64,000 nt of DNA from Nymphaea colorata (lineage: Eukaryota > Streptophyta > Magnoliopsida > Nymphaeales > Nymphaeaceae). The stretch lies in contig NC_045151.1 of NCBI RefSeq assembly GCF_008831285.2, positions 8,261,682 to 8,325,681 of the forward strand, given 5' to 3'. Made by a program: the position numbers and the translations under genes. The stretch's first letter is position 1. Each line of letters opens with the position of its first letter. Below the pieces are notes generated by a model. It saw only the letters and a list, made by a program, of their open reading frames with translations, was not told where the DNA came from and made no database searches. Below, one piece after another: positions 46,060-59,000 of this stretch.

Positions 46060-46938
46060 TTTTTCAATAGGTTAGTCATGGGTGAAACTATTTTCAAAAA
46101 ATCATGTATGAACCTGCGATAGTATCCAGCCAATCCCAAAAAAGCTTCTAACCTCAGTTATGCTACATGGCATCCTCCAGTCCTGTACACCCGACACCTT
46201 AGTCGGATCGACAAAAATTCCCTCTTTCGAGATCACATGACCAGGAAAGTTCACCTTCTCTAGCAAAAATTGACATTTTGAGTATTTGGCATATAACTTA
46301 TGTTTGCGCAAAATACCCAACACACTCCTTAAGTGATCTCTGTGTTCTGTCTCACTATTTGAGTACACCAAAATAACATCTACAAAAACAATCACAAACC
46401 GATCCAAGTAGTCTTAGAAAACCCGATTCATAAGGTCCATAAATGCTGCGGGAGCATTGGTGAATCCAAAAGGCATGACTCTGAATTCATAGTGCCCATA
46501 TCTAGTTCGACAAGCAGTCTTAGCAACATCTTCCCCTTGTATCAAAAGTTGATGATAACCTGTCCTCAGATCAACCTTAGAGAATAGCTTTGCACTCTTG
46601 AGTTAATCAAACAAGTCTTCAATTCTTGGAAGCAGATACTTATTCTTGATGGTGACTTGATTCAACATGCGGTAATCTATACACAAACGCATTGTATCAT
46701 TTTTCTTCTTAACAAACAATACTGGTGCTCCCCACGGTGACACTCTAGGTCGGATGAAGCCCTTATCTAAGAGCTCCTGCAATTGCTTCTTCAATTCTTC
46801 TAACTCTACTGGTGCCATTCGGTATGGTGCCTTAAAAATAGGCGTTGTCCTTGATAACAATTCTATCTTGAATTCAACTTCTTGTGTTGGAGGCAAACCT
46901 AACAATTCCTCAGGGAACACATCAGAGTATTCATTCAC
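46060..46938 (-). pseudogene. Element B reverse transcriptase
   Basis: The open part 46603-46938 holds [47 protein letters not shown] and [20 protein letters not shown]. The open part 46102-46407 holds the palm, where the catalytic FVDD is changed to FVDV (FVDVILVYS). RT ends at about the residue where element A leaves the window; RNase H is absent. Confidence 0.83.
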
Positions 46939-47215
46939 GATGACAACATCCTATAACTTCACCGGCTCAGTCTCACTAGTCAATACATTGACCAAGAATG
47001 CAACACTCTCACATTCTAACAATTATTTAGCCTTTTGTGCAGACACCCATATTTTATCGGTTCGATTGGATCTTCATGCTTAGAATTCCACTGATTTCAT
47101 CTCATTAGTCCACGATTGTATCTGCTTCTCTCTGCAATCTATGTTGTCATAATGCATGCATAACCAATCCATGCCCAAAATGACATCAAACCTACTAAGA
47201 CTTATGAATTACCAA
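46939..47215 (-). pseudogene. Element B retropepsin remnant (C-terminal half)
   Basis: The minus strand reads SRFDVILGMDWLCMHYDNID and KTEPVKL-like sequence leading to the RT region. The protease active site itself is lost in the deletion that joins this part to gag. Confidence 0.65.
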
Positions 47216-47562
47216 CTGTGCAGGTAAGCGAAATGGGTGGGTCTCCACGTCCACCATTCGGCATCACCTTTCAACAAATACGAACTATAGTTAACTTTGT
47301 CACATTCTGGCATCTTAAGGAGCTCAAAGATGCATTCACCATCTTCAATCCATTCTTCTGCCTTGTCTGGACTGCCATCTCCAGTAAAGACAGACGACTG
47401 CATTGACATAAACTGTTTGAATGACACTGTTGTTGCTTTCTCCTTAGATGGTGTGGTGGTGTCTCTAGTAGGAGATGCTTGGCTCCTCTGTTCACTGACC
47501 ATCGACTCTACAAGAAAGGTCAGTGTCTGCAAGGTTGTCAGCAGTATAGTCTGTTGATCCAC
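47216..47562 (-). pseudogene. Element B gag N-terminal part
   Basis: Starts MDQQTILLTTLQTLTFLVES and includes VSFKQFMSMQSSVFTGDGSP, DKAEEWIEDGECIFELLKMP and YLLKGDAEWWTW, the conserved gag (retrotrans_gag) block. It then jumps to the protease remnant, so the gag C-terminus is deleted. Confidence 0.82.
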
Positions 47563-47958
47563 ATGTGGAGTCTATCTTGGTGGGGTCTAGGCACCCACAC
47601 TTACCATGATGTACTATCATCTACTGGGGTACGTGCATCAGAATGGGTCGAACTTGGCTCTCTTTGTGTCTCTGCAGGCGGACCAACTCGCTTTTTGCCC
47701 CTACGTTGGTACTCCATCTGCACAAACAAAAATCCTCATTTTCAAACCAGGTCTATGACCAATCTTTCACATCCAATCATAGAAGTGCATCCGCACAATG
47801 TTTCAAAACATCCATCACTCAAAACAACAATCACCTTTTGTACATATACTTTACTGAAAAATCAAACTACAATAGAAGTTCGATCAAGTAAATGCATACC
47901 TGGGCAACACTGTTTCACAGATAGGCTTTAACTCATACTCATAGTGAGGTTTGCCATA

Positions 47959-47970
47959 GCTCTGATACCA
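47959..47970 (-). other. Primer-binding site of element B
   Basis: The minus strand reads TGGTATCAGAGC, an exact match to the initiator tRNA-Met site, four bases inside the LTR border. Confidence 0.9.
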
Positions 47971-47974
47971 AAAC

Positions 47975-50900
47975 TGTCACACCCCAACCTTTTGACCCCC
48001 AAACAATTTTTTTTTTCTAAACATAAAACATTGAGGTGCGATGACACAACAATTCAAAAATGAGGGAACTATATCATTCAAAACAATTGGGCAAACATTC
48101 ATTTATATAACAAATTCAGTTCGAACAAAATTACATCTACGTGTGTGACAAAAATGCCCCAAACCATATAATTGATGTCTAACAAAAACAAGACATCAAT
48201 ATAACTAAAACAAGACGCACCGGTATTACAAAAACCCAAAACCTCCCCAGTAAGATGTGAGTGATGCCATCTGATCAACCTGCTGCCCTGGCTCTGCCAA
48301 AGCCCGAAAAAGAAAACAACTGAATGCTTAGCCTTCGCAGTATGGCAACAAGCCAAGAAAATCCCTAACTCTCTACAATGAGAGCTCAAATGTGGGATAT
48401 AATAATTTCGAAAACAATCACTATCATGTCGTGATTTTCAATGACTTGATATGAAAGCCTCTCACATATACCACGACATGTAAATGCCACTTGATGGTTG
48501 CCATAGCACGTTCACAAATCACATGCAACTCATGCATAAACCTATCATTCTCATTCACTTCATTCACAGTACAGTACAATATGTAAAAGTCACTTAATGG
48601 CTAAACTCATCATAATTCATAATCACATTAACTTCATGCATATTCACTACATTCACATATACTTCATTCATATTCACAATCACATTCTTCTCATTTATTT
48701 TAATTACGAAACAATTTACTATCATGTTGTAGTAGGGCACACAGTCACATAACTTGTCAAGAAGCCTCTCACATATACCACAATATAAAAAGGCCACACA
48801 AAGGCCATAATATCACATTCAATAGTCATACGCAATTCAGGCATATCGCATCATTCATATCACTTCTTTCGCATTCTTTCATTTACATTAGCTTTAGTGA
48901 TTTAACAGTTCCTGTAGGTGCAAACACAGGCACGTGCACACCGCAGGTGGCCTATAGCCGAGAGACAACCCACATGGTGGCCCATAACAATATGGATCCA
49001 TTCCTGCTGCAGCGGTAGAGCACTCATACATGGGTGTGTGAATTCCAGGGAGAGATACTCAGTCTTCCCTAGGACACCCAGGTTGGGAAGGCGGGAGCTC
49101 TATGCTCCAAGCACATCACATAACAGTACTATGGGGCCTTGCACCGCCTGCACTCCGAACATGTGAGACCAGTGGCGAAGGCGGGACAACTCCCAAACAC
49201 ATAGCCACATCCCATTGGCCTCTCATCTTTTATTCTTTCATTATTATAATTATACTTGCACATTAACAAAAAGACTGACTAGCTCATGAGGTTGGTTCAC
49301 TTCACGAGTACACTCACACCTCCAATTGCCTCTACACGAGAGCCACACCTAACATTAGCAGTCTTACCTAGCCGTCATAATAATGCAGGTACATCTACCC
49401 TCCAATTTCATTCAATTGCATCATTGACCACGGCAATACATATGCAACAAATCACCACATCCACATTCATAAAAATTCACATCTTATCAAACACATCAAT
49501 CACATCTTTTAAAACTTAGCCAAATTCCAGAGAGTAGTCTCGATCCGCGATGGCTCGTAGTTGTCCTATGCAATTATCATTCTATGAAATACTCTCTAAT
49601 GCATAATCGGGGTCGATGAGACACTCGACTCGACACCCCACCTCATCTGTCCTAAGCAGTTATCAATTATAGCATGCCCATGCAAATGCGTAACAATTTT
49701 CAAAACAAACTTCTAATAGCTTTCCAAAACAAAACTTTACATGACAAATCATTCACAAAATGACTGGCTAGCTCATGAGGTTGGTTCACTTCACAAGTGC
49801 ACCCACATTTTCAATTGCCTCCACACGAGGGCTACACATATCATTAACATTCTTAGCTAGCCGTCATAACAATACAGGTACAACTACCCTTCAATTCATT
49901 CAATTGCATTATTGTCCATGGCAATGCATATGCAACAAAATACACACATTAGTCACATCTTTCAAAACTTAGCCAAACCACGGAGAGTGGTATCGATCCG
50001 TGATTGGCTCGTAGCTGTCCTAGGCAGTTATCATTATATGATGTTTTCTAATCCACAATTGAAGTTGAGGAGATACTCGTCTCGATACTCCACCTCATCT
50101 GTCCTTAGCAGTTATCAATCTAGCATGTACATGCAATTGCGTAGTAATTTTTAAACAAAACTTATCACATAAGCATTAAACTTTCATGCATGCATTCATT
50201 CAATCACTTTACAACCATTCAATCACATCACAATCTTAAGATCCAACGATCCTAGGAATACATGTTCACAAATTGGCCCCAAGCAGGGATTTGCCTGAAA
50301 TGCCACCATACCTATCGCGCATCCACAAAACACCTCGAGCTACAAACCGCATTGCTGAAAGTCTACTTGACGTGCCCGGTGTACCTGGAAACACAGTCAA
50401 ACGATAAGTTCTCTATTCAGATCGCTTTCCAATTAATACAAATATGACAATACAATCATTGATGCATGTCATCACCTCCAGAGAGTGTCGACCCACAAAG
50501 CCCTCCAAAAGGACTCTTCCCAACCCTAGAGGTTGTCACCAAATGATCTATGTCCTGAGTTTTCAATTTAGCCAATCACTAATACACTTTTCATTTGCTT
50601 TCATGGTTGAGCCAACTTCCCAATAGTTACACCCATCCCATGTACTCTTTCCTACCAAACGCCACAATTCACATATTCACAATAGTATGCACCACATGAT
50701 CCCAAAAATGGTTCTAAATCTTCTCAACCACATCAAATCTCTACCATGTTTCCTAATCGCTTTAAAAATCAACCCATCGTGCTAGTGCTAAAGAGGTAGA
50801 TATATACGTAGATTCTCGTCCTTCTCAAAATAATCCTAAACCTTTCTCAAAATAGTAATATCGCTAGCATGCTTTCAAATTCATCAAATCACAAGCCTAG

Positions 50901-51572
50901 CATGCTCAATTAATAAGTATACATGCTCCAACAACAATTATTCGATAATTTAAGCTTGATTAGGTCTCGCTCACCCCAAGTCTTAGCTACTGCAGTCCTC
51001 CCAGCAGCCACCTCAGGAGTTCGAGTGATCCCCCAAACAACCAAAATCAACTGTCGTCGTCACCTCCCAAGCCTTCAACTCGCTGTTATGAGGGGAAATG
51101 ATGTGTCCCCAAACTGCAATCCAAACCAACAGGCCCAAAAATAGTGAAAAGGGGCAAAAAAAAATTCAAGATGGTCTAACCAAGAGGGTTTGGGCAGAGG
51201 AGAGAGCCTACGGGAGAGAGAGACAAGCAAAAGAAGGCGTTGGCAGAGAGAGACAGCCAGTAGATAGAGGGGAAGATGGGGAAAAAGGGTGAGGGAGAAG
51301 AAGAAGAAAGAAGAGACAGAGGGAGGGACCGATGGCTCACCTGAGCGCCACCACCGCCGCCGCCGCCGTCCACTTCCATCGCCGCTGCACCGACCTTCGT
51401 CTTCCTTTTCTCTGCACTGTGGTCATAGCAAAAGGAGAGACGAAGAGGGGAAACGAGGGACAAGAGGGAAAGACGAGGGAGAAGAGGGCGACATCGGGCT
51501 CCCACGCTGGTGGATTCTGGTCCAGGTCTGGACCCGATCCGGCCCACCTACAAACAAAAAACGAGTGTTACA
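47975..51572 (-). repeat. 5' LTR of element B (3.6 kb)
   Basis: Plus-coordinate ends are TGTCACACCCCAACC and GAGTGTTACA. It is about 700 bp longer than the LTR of element A. Much of the excess is a tandem duplication: 49281-49760 and 49770-50210 both begin AGCTCATGAGGTTGGTTCAC and share the order of later blocks, while element A has one copy (3848 onward). A second partial duplication involves CCTCTCACATATACCAC at about 48459 and 48766. Confidence 0.87.
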
Positions 51573-53990
51573 ACAAGAGTTGACATTTGTCCTCCAAGAC
51601 TATCGAAGTTATAGTCGCTAATAATCATAAAGGTTCTCGATAATCCATGAAACACTTTACATTCTATCTAAAAGTTGTATCGTTTATTTACGTCTAGAAG
51701 CTTAATTATTTACATTATGATCTAAGCACTAAGGTCTTCCACTGCAAACTCTATCAAATATAGAGTTAAAACAAGAGTTTTAAAACTTAAATTGGCCATT
51801 TGGGGTGATTAAGGTCAAAATCATCCATAAGTCTTCTTCCTTTTGGATGGAAGATGCCGCCCCCTAAGGTTAAACGCAATATAGGTGCAAGATGCCCCAA
51901 TAAAATAATAGAGTTGTCCCTTGGGTTAAGCCATGGCAACATGGTTTTCTGTGTTAGCGGCGTCACATGGAACTTGTTTCGTAATGATTGCAGTTAGATG
52001 TGAGTATGTTAGCATTAGGCTTTGTTTTGGAATTTAGCTAAATTCATTAGGATTTTTTATAAATAGTAAAATAAGGGGATGTCCCCTTCATTCTCCCTAT
52101 GACAAATCCCAAAGCTATCCTTCTACTTCCGTGTTTCTACCTAGATTGCCCAATTTGAATCTTGTTTTCCTCCCTCCTAAAAGAATCCCCTTCATGTTCC
52201 ATCGTTGGCCTTTTTCCTCCAATTCCCAAATATATCTTATTGTTCTTGAGAGGGGCATTTGATGACTCTAAATTTGAATTCTATAGATCTAATATGGATC
52301 AGACATGACATGCTTTTGTTAACCTAGTAAAAGATCCATGATAAACTCCATGCTTCATCAAATTAAATCTTAAGTCGGGCCTCATATCCACACTTAACTT
52401 TTTTATTTTACTTTTTTGCATTAAGAAAATGTTAAATTTAAAATCGGATGAGGGAGGGTCTTATTTAAATCTACGATTCTTAAATCCTAAGGATTTTTTA
52501 TCGGGGCAATGCCTCCGAAGTCAGCACATAAAATATTTTACTAAGATTCATGGAGTTGATTGATGGCAGTAGGTGTGCGTTAATGGGGGCAGAACTGATC
52601 TTCCTTAACATAAATTTTGGTGTAAGTTTCAATAAGTAGGCGACGTGTTTTTTATGATAGTTTATGTTCAATTTCTAAGTTTATGCTCACTTAACTTTGA
52701 TATGCATAGAGTTATATTAGATTTTCATTAGTATAAAAAAAATTTTTTTAAAGTCTTATAATTAATAAGTAAATAATCACCAGCAGCTCTCAAAGCCGAA
52801 GGCAATCACAGCACCACCAGTGTAAAACCTAGTGGTTTGCAGTTTCTAAGATTGCAACATCTCTATTCGGAATCAAAGGTTTCTCATAGCTTTATTAGTG
52901 TAATCAATCTAGGATGGGACTAACTACATTCATACCAATAAAATTTGGTTCAAGCTTTAAAAAATGCTCTATTTCTTTTATTGTTTGCAGCTTGTTTATT
53001 TCTGCTATGTTTTGAACAGTTTCTCAATCGTGCTTTGCTGATTGTTAGTGCATTTGATGGAGACTGTTCTAGGCTTTTCCATCATTTGGATTGCTTGGCT
53101 TACTCAATTTTTATCGATTACATTTTGTTTCCTATTGTTGCTTAATTACTTTAGGTAGAATAGGAAGGGAGTTTAGGGATTCAAGAGGGAAAAAAATCGT
53201 GTTCTTCTATTTTGAAATTCTGCTGAAAGCCCATTGTGAGGAGTCCAGTATTGAAGGCACCTAGATTCTTCTTGCTTGGTGTTCGGCATTCCTGCAATGT
53301 GGTGCAGACAGCTCATGGTTTTTATTCTTGAGAACATTTTCTCCCCAGCCCCTTCTCAAGCGTGAGGAAAAACTTGATGACTGAAATAGCAATGAGCATA
53401 CCGGAACCGGCCTACTTTGCCATGTAATATGCCTGAATTATTCCCGTTATGGCTGGTGTATTTGTAGTTTATGTGTTGGTTTTTTTTTTTTCATTGTTTG
53501 TGAATTTGTCATTATTCCTCGGCTTGCTGCTTATTTGGTGGTATTTACGTCCTTAAAAAAATCCAATTTTGCTCAAAGGTATCTTTGAAAAACTCTGGTT
53601 TATCACAAAAACAAGGTATTTCTGGTTGGTGGTTGAGCAGTTGCCAACCGGTTTAGAATCGATTGTTGTCTTTTTTCCTGTGTTTTTTTTCTTGGTAATT
53701 CCAATTTTAATTTCTAATATGTATAACTTTTGGTTAGATTTTTCTTTGTTAGTTGCCCACTGTATCATTTAATATTAATTTTAGGTGTTATTTATGTTTA
53801 ACTTTTTTGAAGACAGGATATGCATTAGTTTACTTACAATGTAGTTTTATATGTCAGCGTTTTTTTTTTTTTTTTGGTTTATACAAGTGGAATTCATAGT
53901 AATAGTTTCCTGGGTTATTACTTGTTCATCGTGTGACTTGGCGATTCATTGTTTTCACTTAGTGGTATTCGTTATCATAAGTTAGCTAGA
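51573..53990. other. No gene identified
   Basis: AT-rich flank of element B. Open stretches (52945-53145, 53569-53772) are hydrophobic or poly-T driven and match nothing I know. Confidence 0.5.
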
Positions 53991-54058
53991 ATATGTTAAT
54001 TACGACTTTTCTGTAATCTGTCGTTCAATGTAAGCATGATATTTGGGAGGTTTCTTTT

Positions 54059-54355
54059 GTGTGCAAGCTTGAGCCTTCAGGTGTGTTTTTCCTTCCAGAT
54101 GACACATCAAAGGCACGAAAATTGATCTCAGATGAACCTGAAGTCAAAATATTTCTGGCGTGTTCTACTCATCCATTGCACAACGGCACAAAGTCGGGGC
54201 ACCAAGAAAGGCCTTCACCAGTCGTAAAGCATATTAGTATCCCCAACAAAATCCTTTACAGAAACCCACCAGCCTTCGCTGTACCGCAGGTTGTGAAAAC
54301 TAGAACGGAGGTTGATGAAGAATTCAAGGACACGAGAAAACAGTTTTGCACATGA
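54059..54355 (+). CDS. Hypothetical exon-like ORF, unrecognised
   Basis: An open stretch of up to 98 residues. A possible acceptor (TTCCTTCCAG, ending near 54098) would make the exon DDTSKARKLISDEPEVKIFL then ACSTHPLHNGTKSGHQE and so on, to TAA-free sequence ending KQFCT and a TGA. Composition is mixed and not low complexity, unlike most chance ORFs here, but I recognise no domain and see no companion exon. It could be a last exon, a pseudogene scrap or chance. Confidence 0.2.
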   Translation: MCKLEPSGVFFLPDDTSKARKLISDEPEVKIFLACSTHPLHNGTKSGHQERPSPVVKHISIPNKILYRNPPAFAVPQVVKTRTEVDEEFKDTRKQFCT

Positions 54356-54498
54356 TTTACGAAGATACCCGTCCATTGCAAAAGCCCTAGGTTAAAATAC
54401 TGAGCCATGGATACACACTTGCGTATTTCAAACGCAATGTTTCCTCAACTTGGCTCTTGTTGACTCCAATTTGTGAACGCACTTATTCATGAGAGAAA

Positions 54499-54529
54499 GA
54501 AAGGGAGAGAGAGAGAGAGAGAGAGAGAG
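54499..54529. repeat. GA microsatellite
   Basis: A run of GA dinucleotides with flanking GAAAGGGAGAG. Confidence 0.9.
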
Positions 54530-56050
54530 TTTGTTTCCATAAGCTGCCATCCAAAACAGGCAATAGAAAATAACTTGTATAATAACTCCCCCCGCCGGGG
54601 AAAAGGGAAAAAAGCATATCTCCGGATTACTCATCCATATTAATCAGCCAGGATGTGACCATGTAGCAAAGCCTAACCCAAATTGTCTACTTCAAAGGAA
54701 AAAAGGGATCTTACATCCCCCACCTTGTCCATTTTAAAGAGGGGGATGAAGAAAAACCCAAAAATTATGTCTAATGAATTGTCCATTTTAAGGGAAAATT
54801 AAGGGGAAAAAAAAAAACCTTTTATGGCAACCAAGGACTAATGGTTTCTACTTTTCAAAGGGAAGCAATAAAGTAGCACTCGCTTGTGTCCAAAGTCCCC
54901 CTTCCATCCGCAGGACATAAAGATCAAAACAATTCCCATACCACCCCCATCGGATACAGTATCAGCCCATGGAAGGAAATTAAACTTGGAGCTACGACAT
55001 CAGAACCTCCGGGGTTGGACATCGCACGACATGGCCAAGTCTCCTGCTAAGACCATGTCTAACCCTACGAAATCGTACTTGACAAGAAGGAAAATTACCA
55101 CATCCAAGTCATGGGTCTAGCTGAACCTACTACAGCAAGGCCCCAGACGGACAAGGGTCTCTCTGTCGGTATACGCGGACAAGTTCCTGATGTCCAGGTA
55201 AAGGCCATGAGCGTAATCAATGTGTGATGGGCCACTTGGGATAAGACCAACAACAAGGGCCAACAGTCCCAGCAAGAACAAGTCTCAACACATGAACCAA
55301 CCACGTCTCTCGGACCTCACCGCGTGAAGACAAAAGCCACTTGATTTGCCACGATGTGTAAACGACGGCTACCTTTTGTCCAAACACATCACTGATACTT
55401 CTCTCTCCTGTAAAGCTGGGGATTTTGCCACAACCGCAGTTGCACGCCAATAACCTCTTAAAGCCAGCTACGACATAAATCTTCAGTCGCCGACGACGAA
55501 CAACGGGCTACCCAAAGGAAACGGCAGTTGACGGTATACCTCCGTAACCCAGGGGGTACACCGAAAGGGGTTTCCCTTCCTGGCTGTATCACGAAAAGCT
55601 TAATTTCGGCTCCGGTTAGTTAAAAAAGCACACATCCAATTGCGCCCTTCAAATGGGTGAGGAATGAAAACTATGACGCAAGCATAAGAATCACATTTTA
55701 GCTGACAACCTAACTCAACTTGTTTGGATTGGAATTTAGAAGTAGGTCCCCCCCTTCAGATCCAAAATTTCCTTAGGTGGGCATAGATGGAAAAGGTCGT
55801 CTTTTATGTGGTTTGAGAGGAAAGGCAACAAGACCGATTTCCCGCTTCAAAGTAACTTGCCATCCGACAAATAATGGTTGAGATGATGAAAACGAGGAAA
55901 AAAGAAAAGGCTTCCAGCCAGATATCTCAACTAGACAAGCACACGTAGGAAGTTTCAGCCACTAAACTTTGCTCAAAAGAGAGTAGAAAAAGGAGTCTAA
56001 GAGTAGCTTCTGTACATGGTTTTTGCAAGGTACAACAAAAAAACGGCGTT
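54530..56050. other. No gene identified; includes the ARF 3' flank
   Basis: More GC-balanced than its neighbours. Open stretches on the minus strand (55095-55304, 55217-55450) are Cys/Trp-rich and unrecognised. The right end, about 55900-56050, probably holds the ARF 3' UTR. Confidence 0.45.
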
Positions 56051-59000
56051 TTACCTTCCCATGTTGTCACTTCCAGCATCAGACAAGATCGTAACTCTCC
56101 TTGCGGTCTTCATAAACTCACTGCAACAGAGGTGGAAAATCGTGAACAGACGGCATGACGGCAACACTACAAGATCCTACCATTGAGAAGAACGAGAAAG
56201 AGATTGTCGTAAAATAATGTAGCTTCGGATTTTCCTCTTAGAAAACGAGAAACAACAATAGCTAATAGTAAACCCGTTAGATAACTAACTGATATGCCAA
56301 ACAGCTCCAGGGTGATTCTGGTGGCAGAGTTTAAGCCCTCTATCCAAGAACTTCACCCGGCCACAGCTGAATCAAGATTGGCAACCAGAGGTCCGGAATC
56401 TAATCTCTATGTGTGCAAAAAAAAAAAAGACAACTTGGCCATAAATTAAAAAGCACCACTCTAAGGAATAGAGTTGAAATGCAACATTGTTTGCTCGAGC
56501 TGAGTATCTACAACCAATAAAGAAACAGAAATGGGTTTAGAATAGGATTCTGATTCAAAGTTTCTCTAAGCATTTGCAAGACAAATTGGAAATAACGACA
56601 ATAAAAATTGGCTTCATAGGACTGGCTAATTCGGTTCGACCCAAGCAAGATGTCACAATGAAGCAGCACAGGAAAATAGAGGTGTAAAAATAGAGGTGTA
56701 AAAATAGAGGTGTAAATAATCTCCTCACTAAGATATATTGAAGAAGGAAACAGGAAAGCACCTGTAAGGTTCATCTCCAGTGTGCCTCACGATACCATTA
56801 GCATCTCGGTAGAGCACCCTACTGAGCATATCAGTTTGGTCGACCGCGAACATTTGTGCCAGCGTTTTATAGAGCTCGTCAAATGAAGTGAATGAAGAAA
56901 GGTCCAGACTTCGGCCCACATCCTCAGACTCCATGAAGACCTTGCAGTGGCCATTGGCACCTTCATCAAAAAGCTTATCGCCATATACACACTTTTGCAA
57001 ACCGAGGTCAGAAGGCTTCTCTTTAAGCAAAGAAATGCCTGGCAAGATGTTGGGAGCACTGGGAGCGTCCAAATGCTTGTGATAGTGGGGCCCTTTTCCC
57101 TGGCTGCGAGAGAAGTTTATCTTGTCGACATGGGCAGTGTTAAAATTCTCAGTGCTCCCACTGACGATGCCACTGTTGTTGGTAATAACGCTGGATCCCA
57201 AGCCATCTGTGGAATATACTTGCGAGTTCAGCTGAGTGGAGTCCGATTTCTCTGGTTCTTTCATGCCTATCGACTGGCCAAAAAGCCTGATTTGGGCAGC
57301 CTTTTCAGCTGGCTTCACATGACCTGCATCAAGTGACCTTTTGCTGCTCAATAGAGGGTCACAGCTAGAAAGGATACAAGAGATGCTACCCTGCCCAATG
57401 GAGCGCTCCAGGGAAGAGGAATTCCCTATGAAAAGCTCAGTCGAAACAGGTGATGAACGCAGGGCTTGCTCTTGACAGTGATACATGTTATCGGACAAAA
57501 AACCCGGCCTAAACTTGTTCGGACAAAAGTCCGAGAGTGAAACACCGAAGTGACCATGCCTGGCTCCCTGTATGCCTGAAGGAACATTTTCCGGGAGACG
57601 TTGCCACGGGTTGATAGACCCGAGCATATTACCGGGAAGAACACCAGCTGGAAGAGAGCCAATGATCCCCTGGACATCGTGCTGAAATTCTGGGTGCTGT
57701 GAGACCCTCAGCTTCTTCTTAGGAAGTGCAAAGGGAGACATCTGGATGGTTGGTATGTTGGAGACTATCTCTATCAACCACGGACTAACTCGCTTCACAT
57801 TCTGCAGTAGATCCGGTTCATCCCAAGTCACCTGCATAAACAAGATACAACCATCAGTGGCTAGGATAGGAAACAACCGCAAGAAATCAAACAAATAGTA
57901 AGGTGGGTTAGTGCTATGTTCCCTTTAACCAGCTAAAGGTTGAACATGGAGTTAGTTCACAAGCATGGTTGGCATTGGTCCCATGAGGAGGATTTACAAT
58001 TTCCGTACATTTCAGACATCCCCAAGAGGCATGATTCCCACTTCACAGCGAGAGAGAAAGAGGGACCAATGGATCGAAACAATCGGTCATCATAAATAAA
58101 GGAAGCAATACACATCCAACAAAATCTTGACAAGAGAAAAACACAAAGGTTATCAGTACCCTCCTGCCCAAAAAGATCGAGAGCCTTTTCCCTCCCGACA
58201 ATAAACAAGAACATTTCACCATAAGACAGCTCGGCGAGGAAGCATTATGACAAAAGAGTAGTTCAACAGAAATTAAAAGTTTCGCACTGGAGATGGGAAA
58301 AAGTGCCTGAAGAAATAAAATTTTGGCATTTTTTATTAGAAAATTCACCGCAAATGGAAACATGTACCTGAAGAAGCCGCCATGGTGAATTTGGCCAGTT
58401 AACCGAATCCGCAAACTGCACCGATGAAATTGTTCCCATAAACCAACTGATCCGAGAAGAATCCTCCGTCTCGAATGCCATCTTAAACCTCATCCCCGGC
58501 GTCCAATGCACCCTCATAGAAGCGCTCACTGTACTAGCCTTCACACAAAACTCGGGAGTACTTGCACGAGGGAAATAGATCACTTCAAATGGTTGTCCAG
58601 CAGCTGCCAAGCTACATGCCTCAATCACTGCTTTAGCACTCACCTTAGTCTTATCCCTTGAAAAGCCGCCATTATTACCGGGCCTTGTCATCCTGTTCTC
58701 ATCTTCTCTCAAGAACATAGAGAAACCGCTACCACCAGCAACACCAGTCCCTGATTTTCCTTCCCATCTTGGGCTCCTGAACGGGGATCCCAGACTCCCA
58801 GCAGATAAGCACCAAGCAGATGCCACAGAGGACGGAGAGTCTCCGGTCAACCTGGCAGAACGCCTTACCCCAACACACAGCTCCCCATTAGCAGTCCGCA
58901 GAAACACGATGGAATCTCCGGCCACAAGTTTCTTCTGGTTAACAAACGTGCTCCAGCCTGTAGTTAGAAGGTGGCGCCTCGGTGTTCCTCGGTAAATGTG

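Larger units (their letters stand above)
43637..51572 (-). mobile_element. Tekay-type Ty3/gypsy element B, deleted derivative
   Basis: Order on the minus strand: 5' LTR 47975-51572, primer site, gag head, a jump into retropepsin, RT, a jump into integrase, chromodomain, polypurine tract and truncated 3' LTR. The internal part is only 3.25 kb. Two segments are missing: the gag body with the knuckle and protease active site (join near 47215), and RNase H (join near 46055). The sense-strand polypurine tract (AAGGAGGGTAGGA) and LTR start TGTAACACTC are typical of Tekay elements. It is non-autonomous and mutated. Confidence 0.87.

Noticed and set aside
54884-55560. GC-balanced stretch suspected to be organellar DNA or an rRNA-like insert
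   Set aside because: No recognisable plastid, mitochondrial or rRNA motif; left unassigned.
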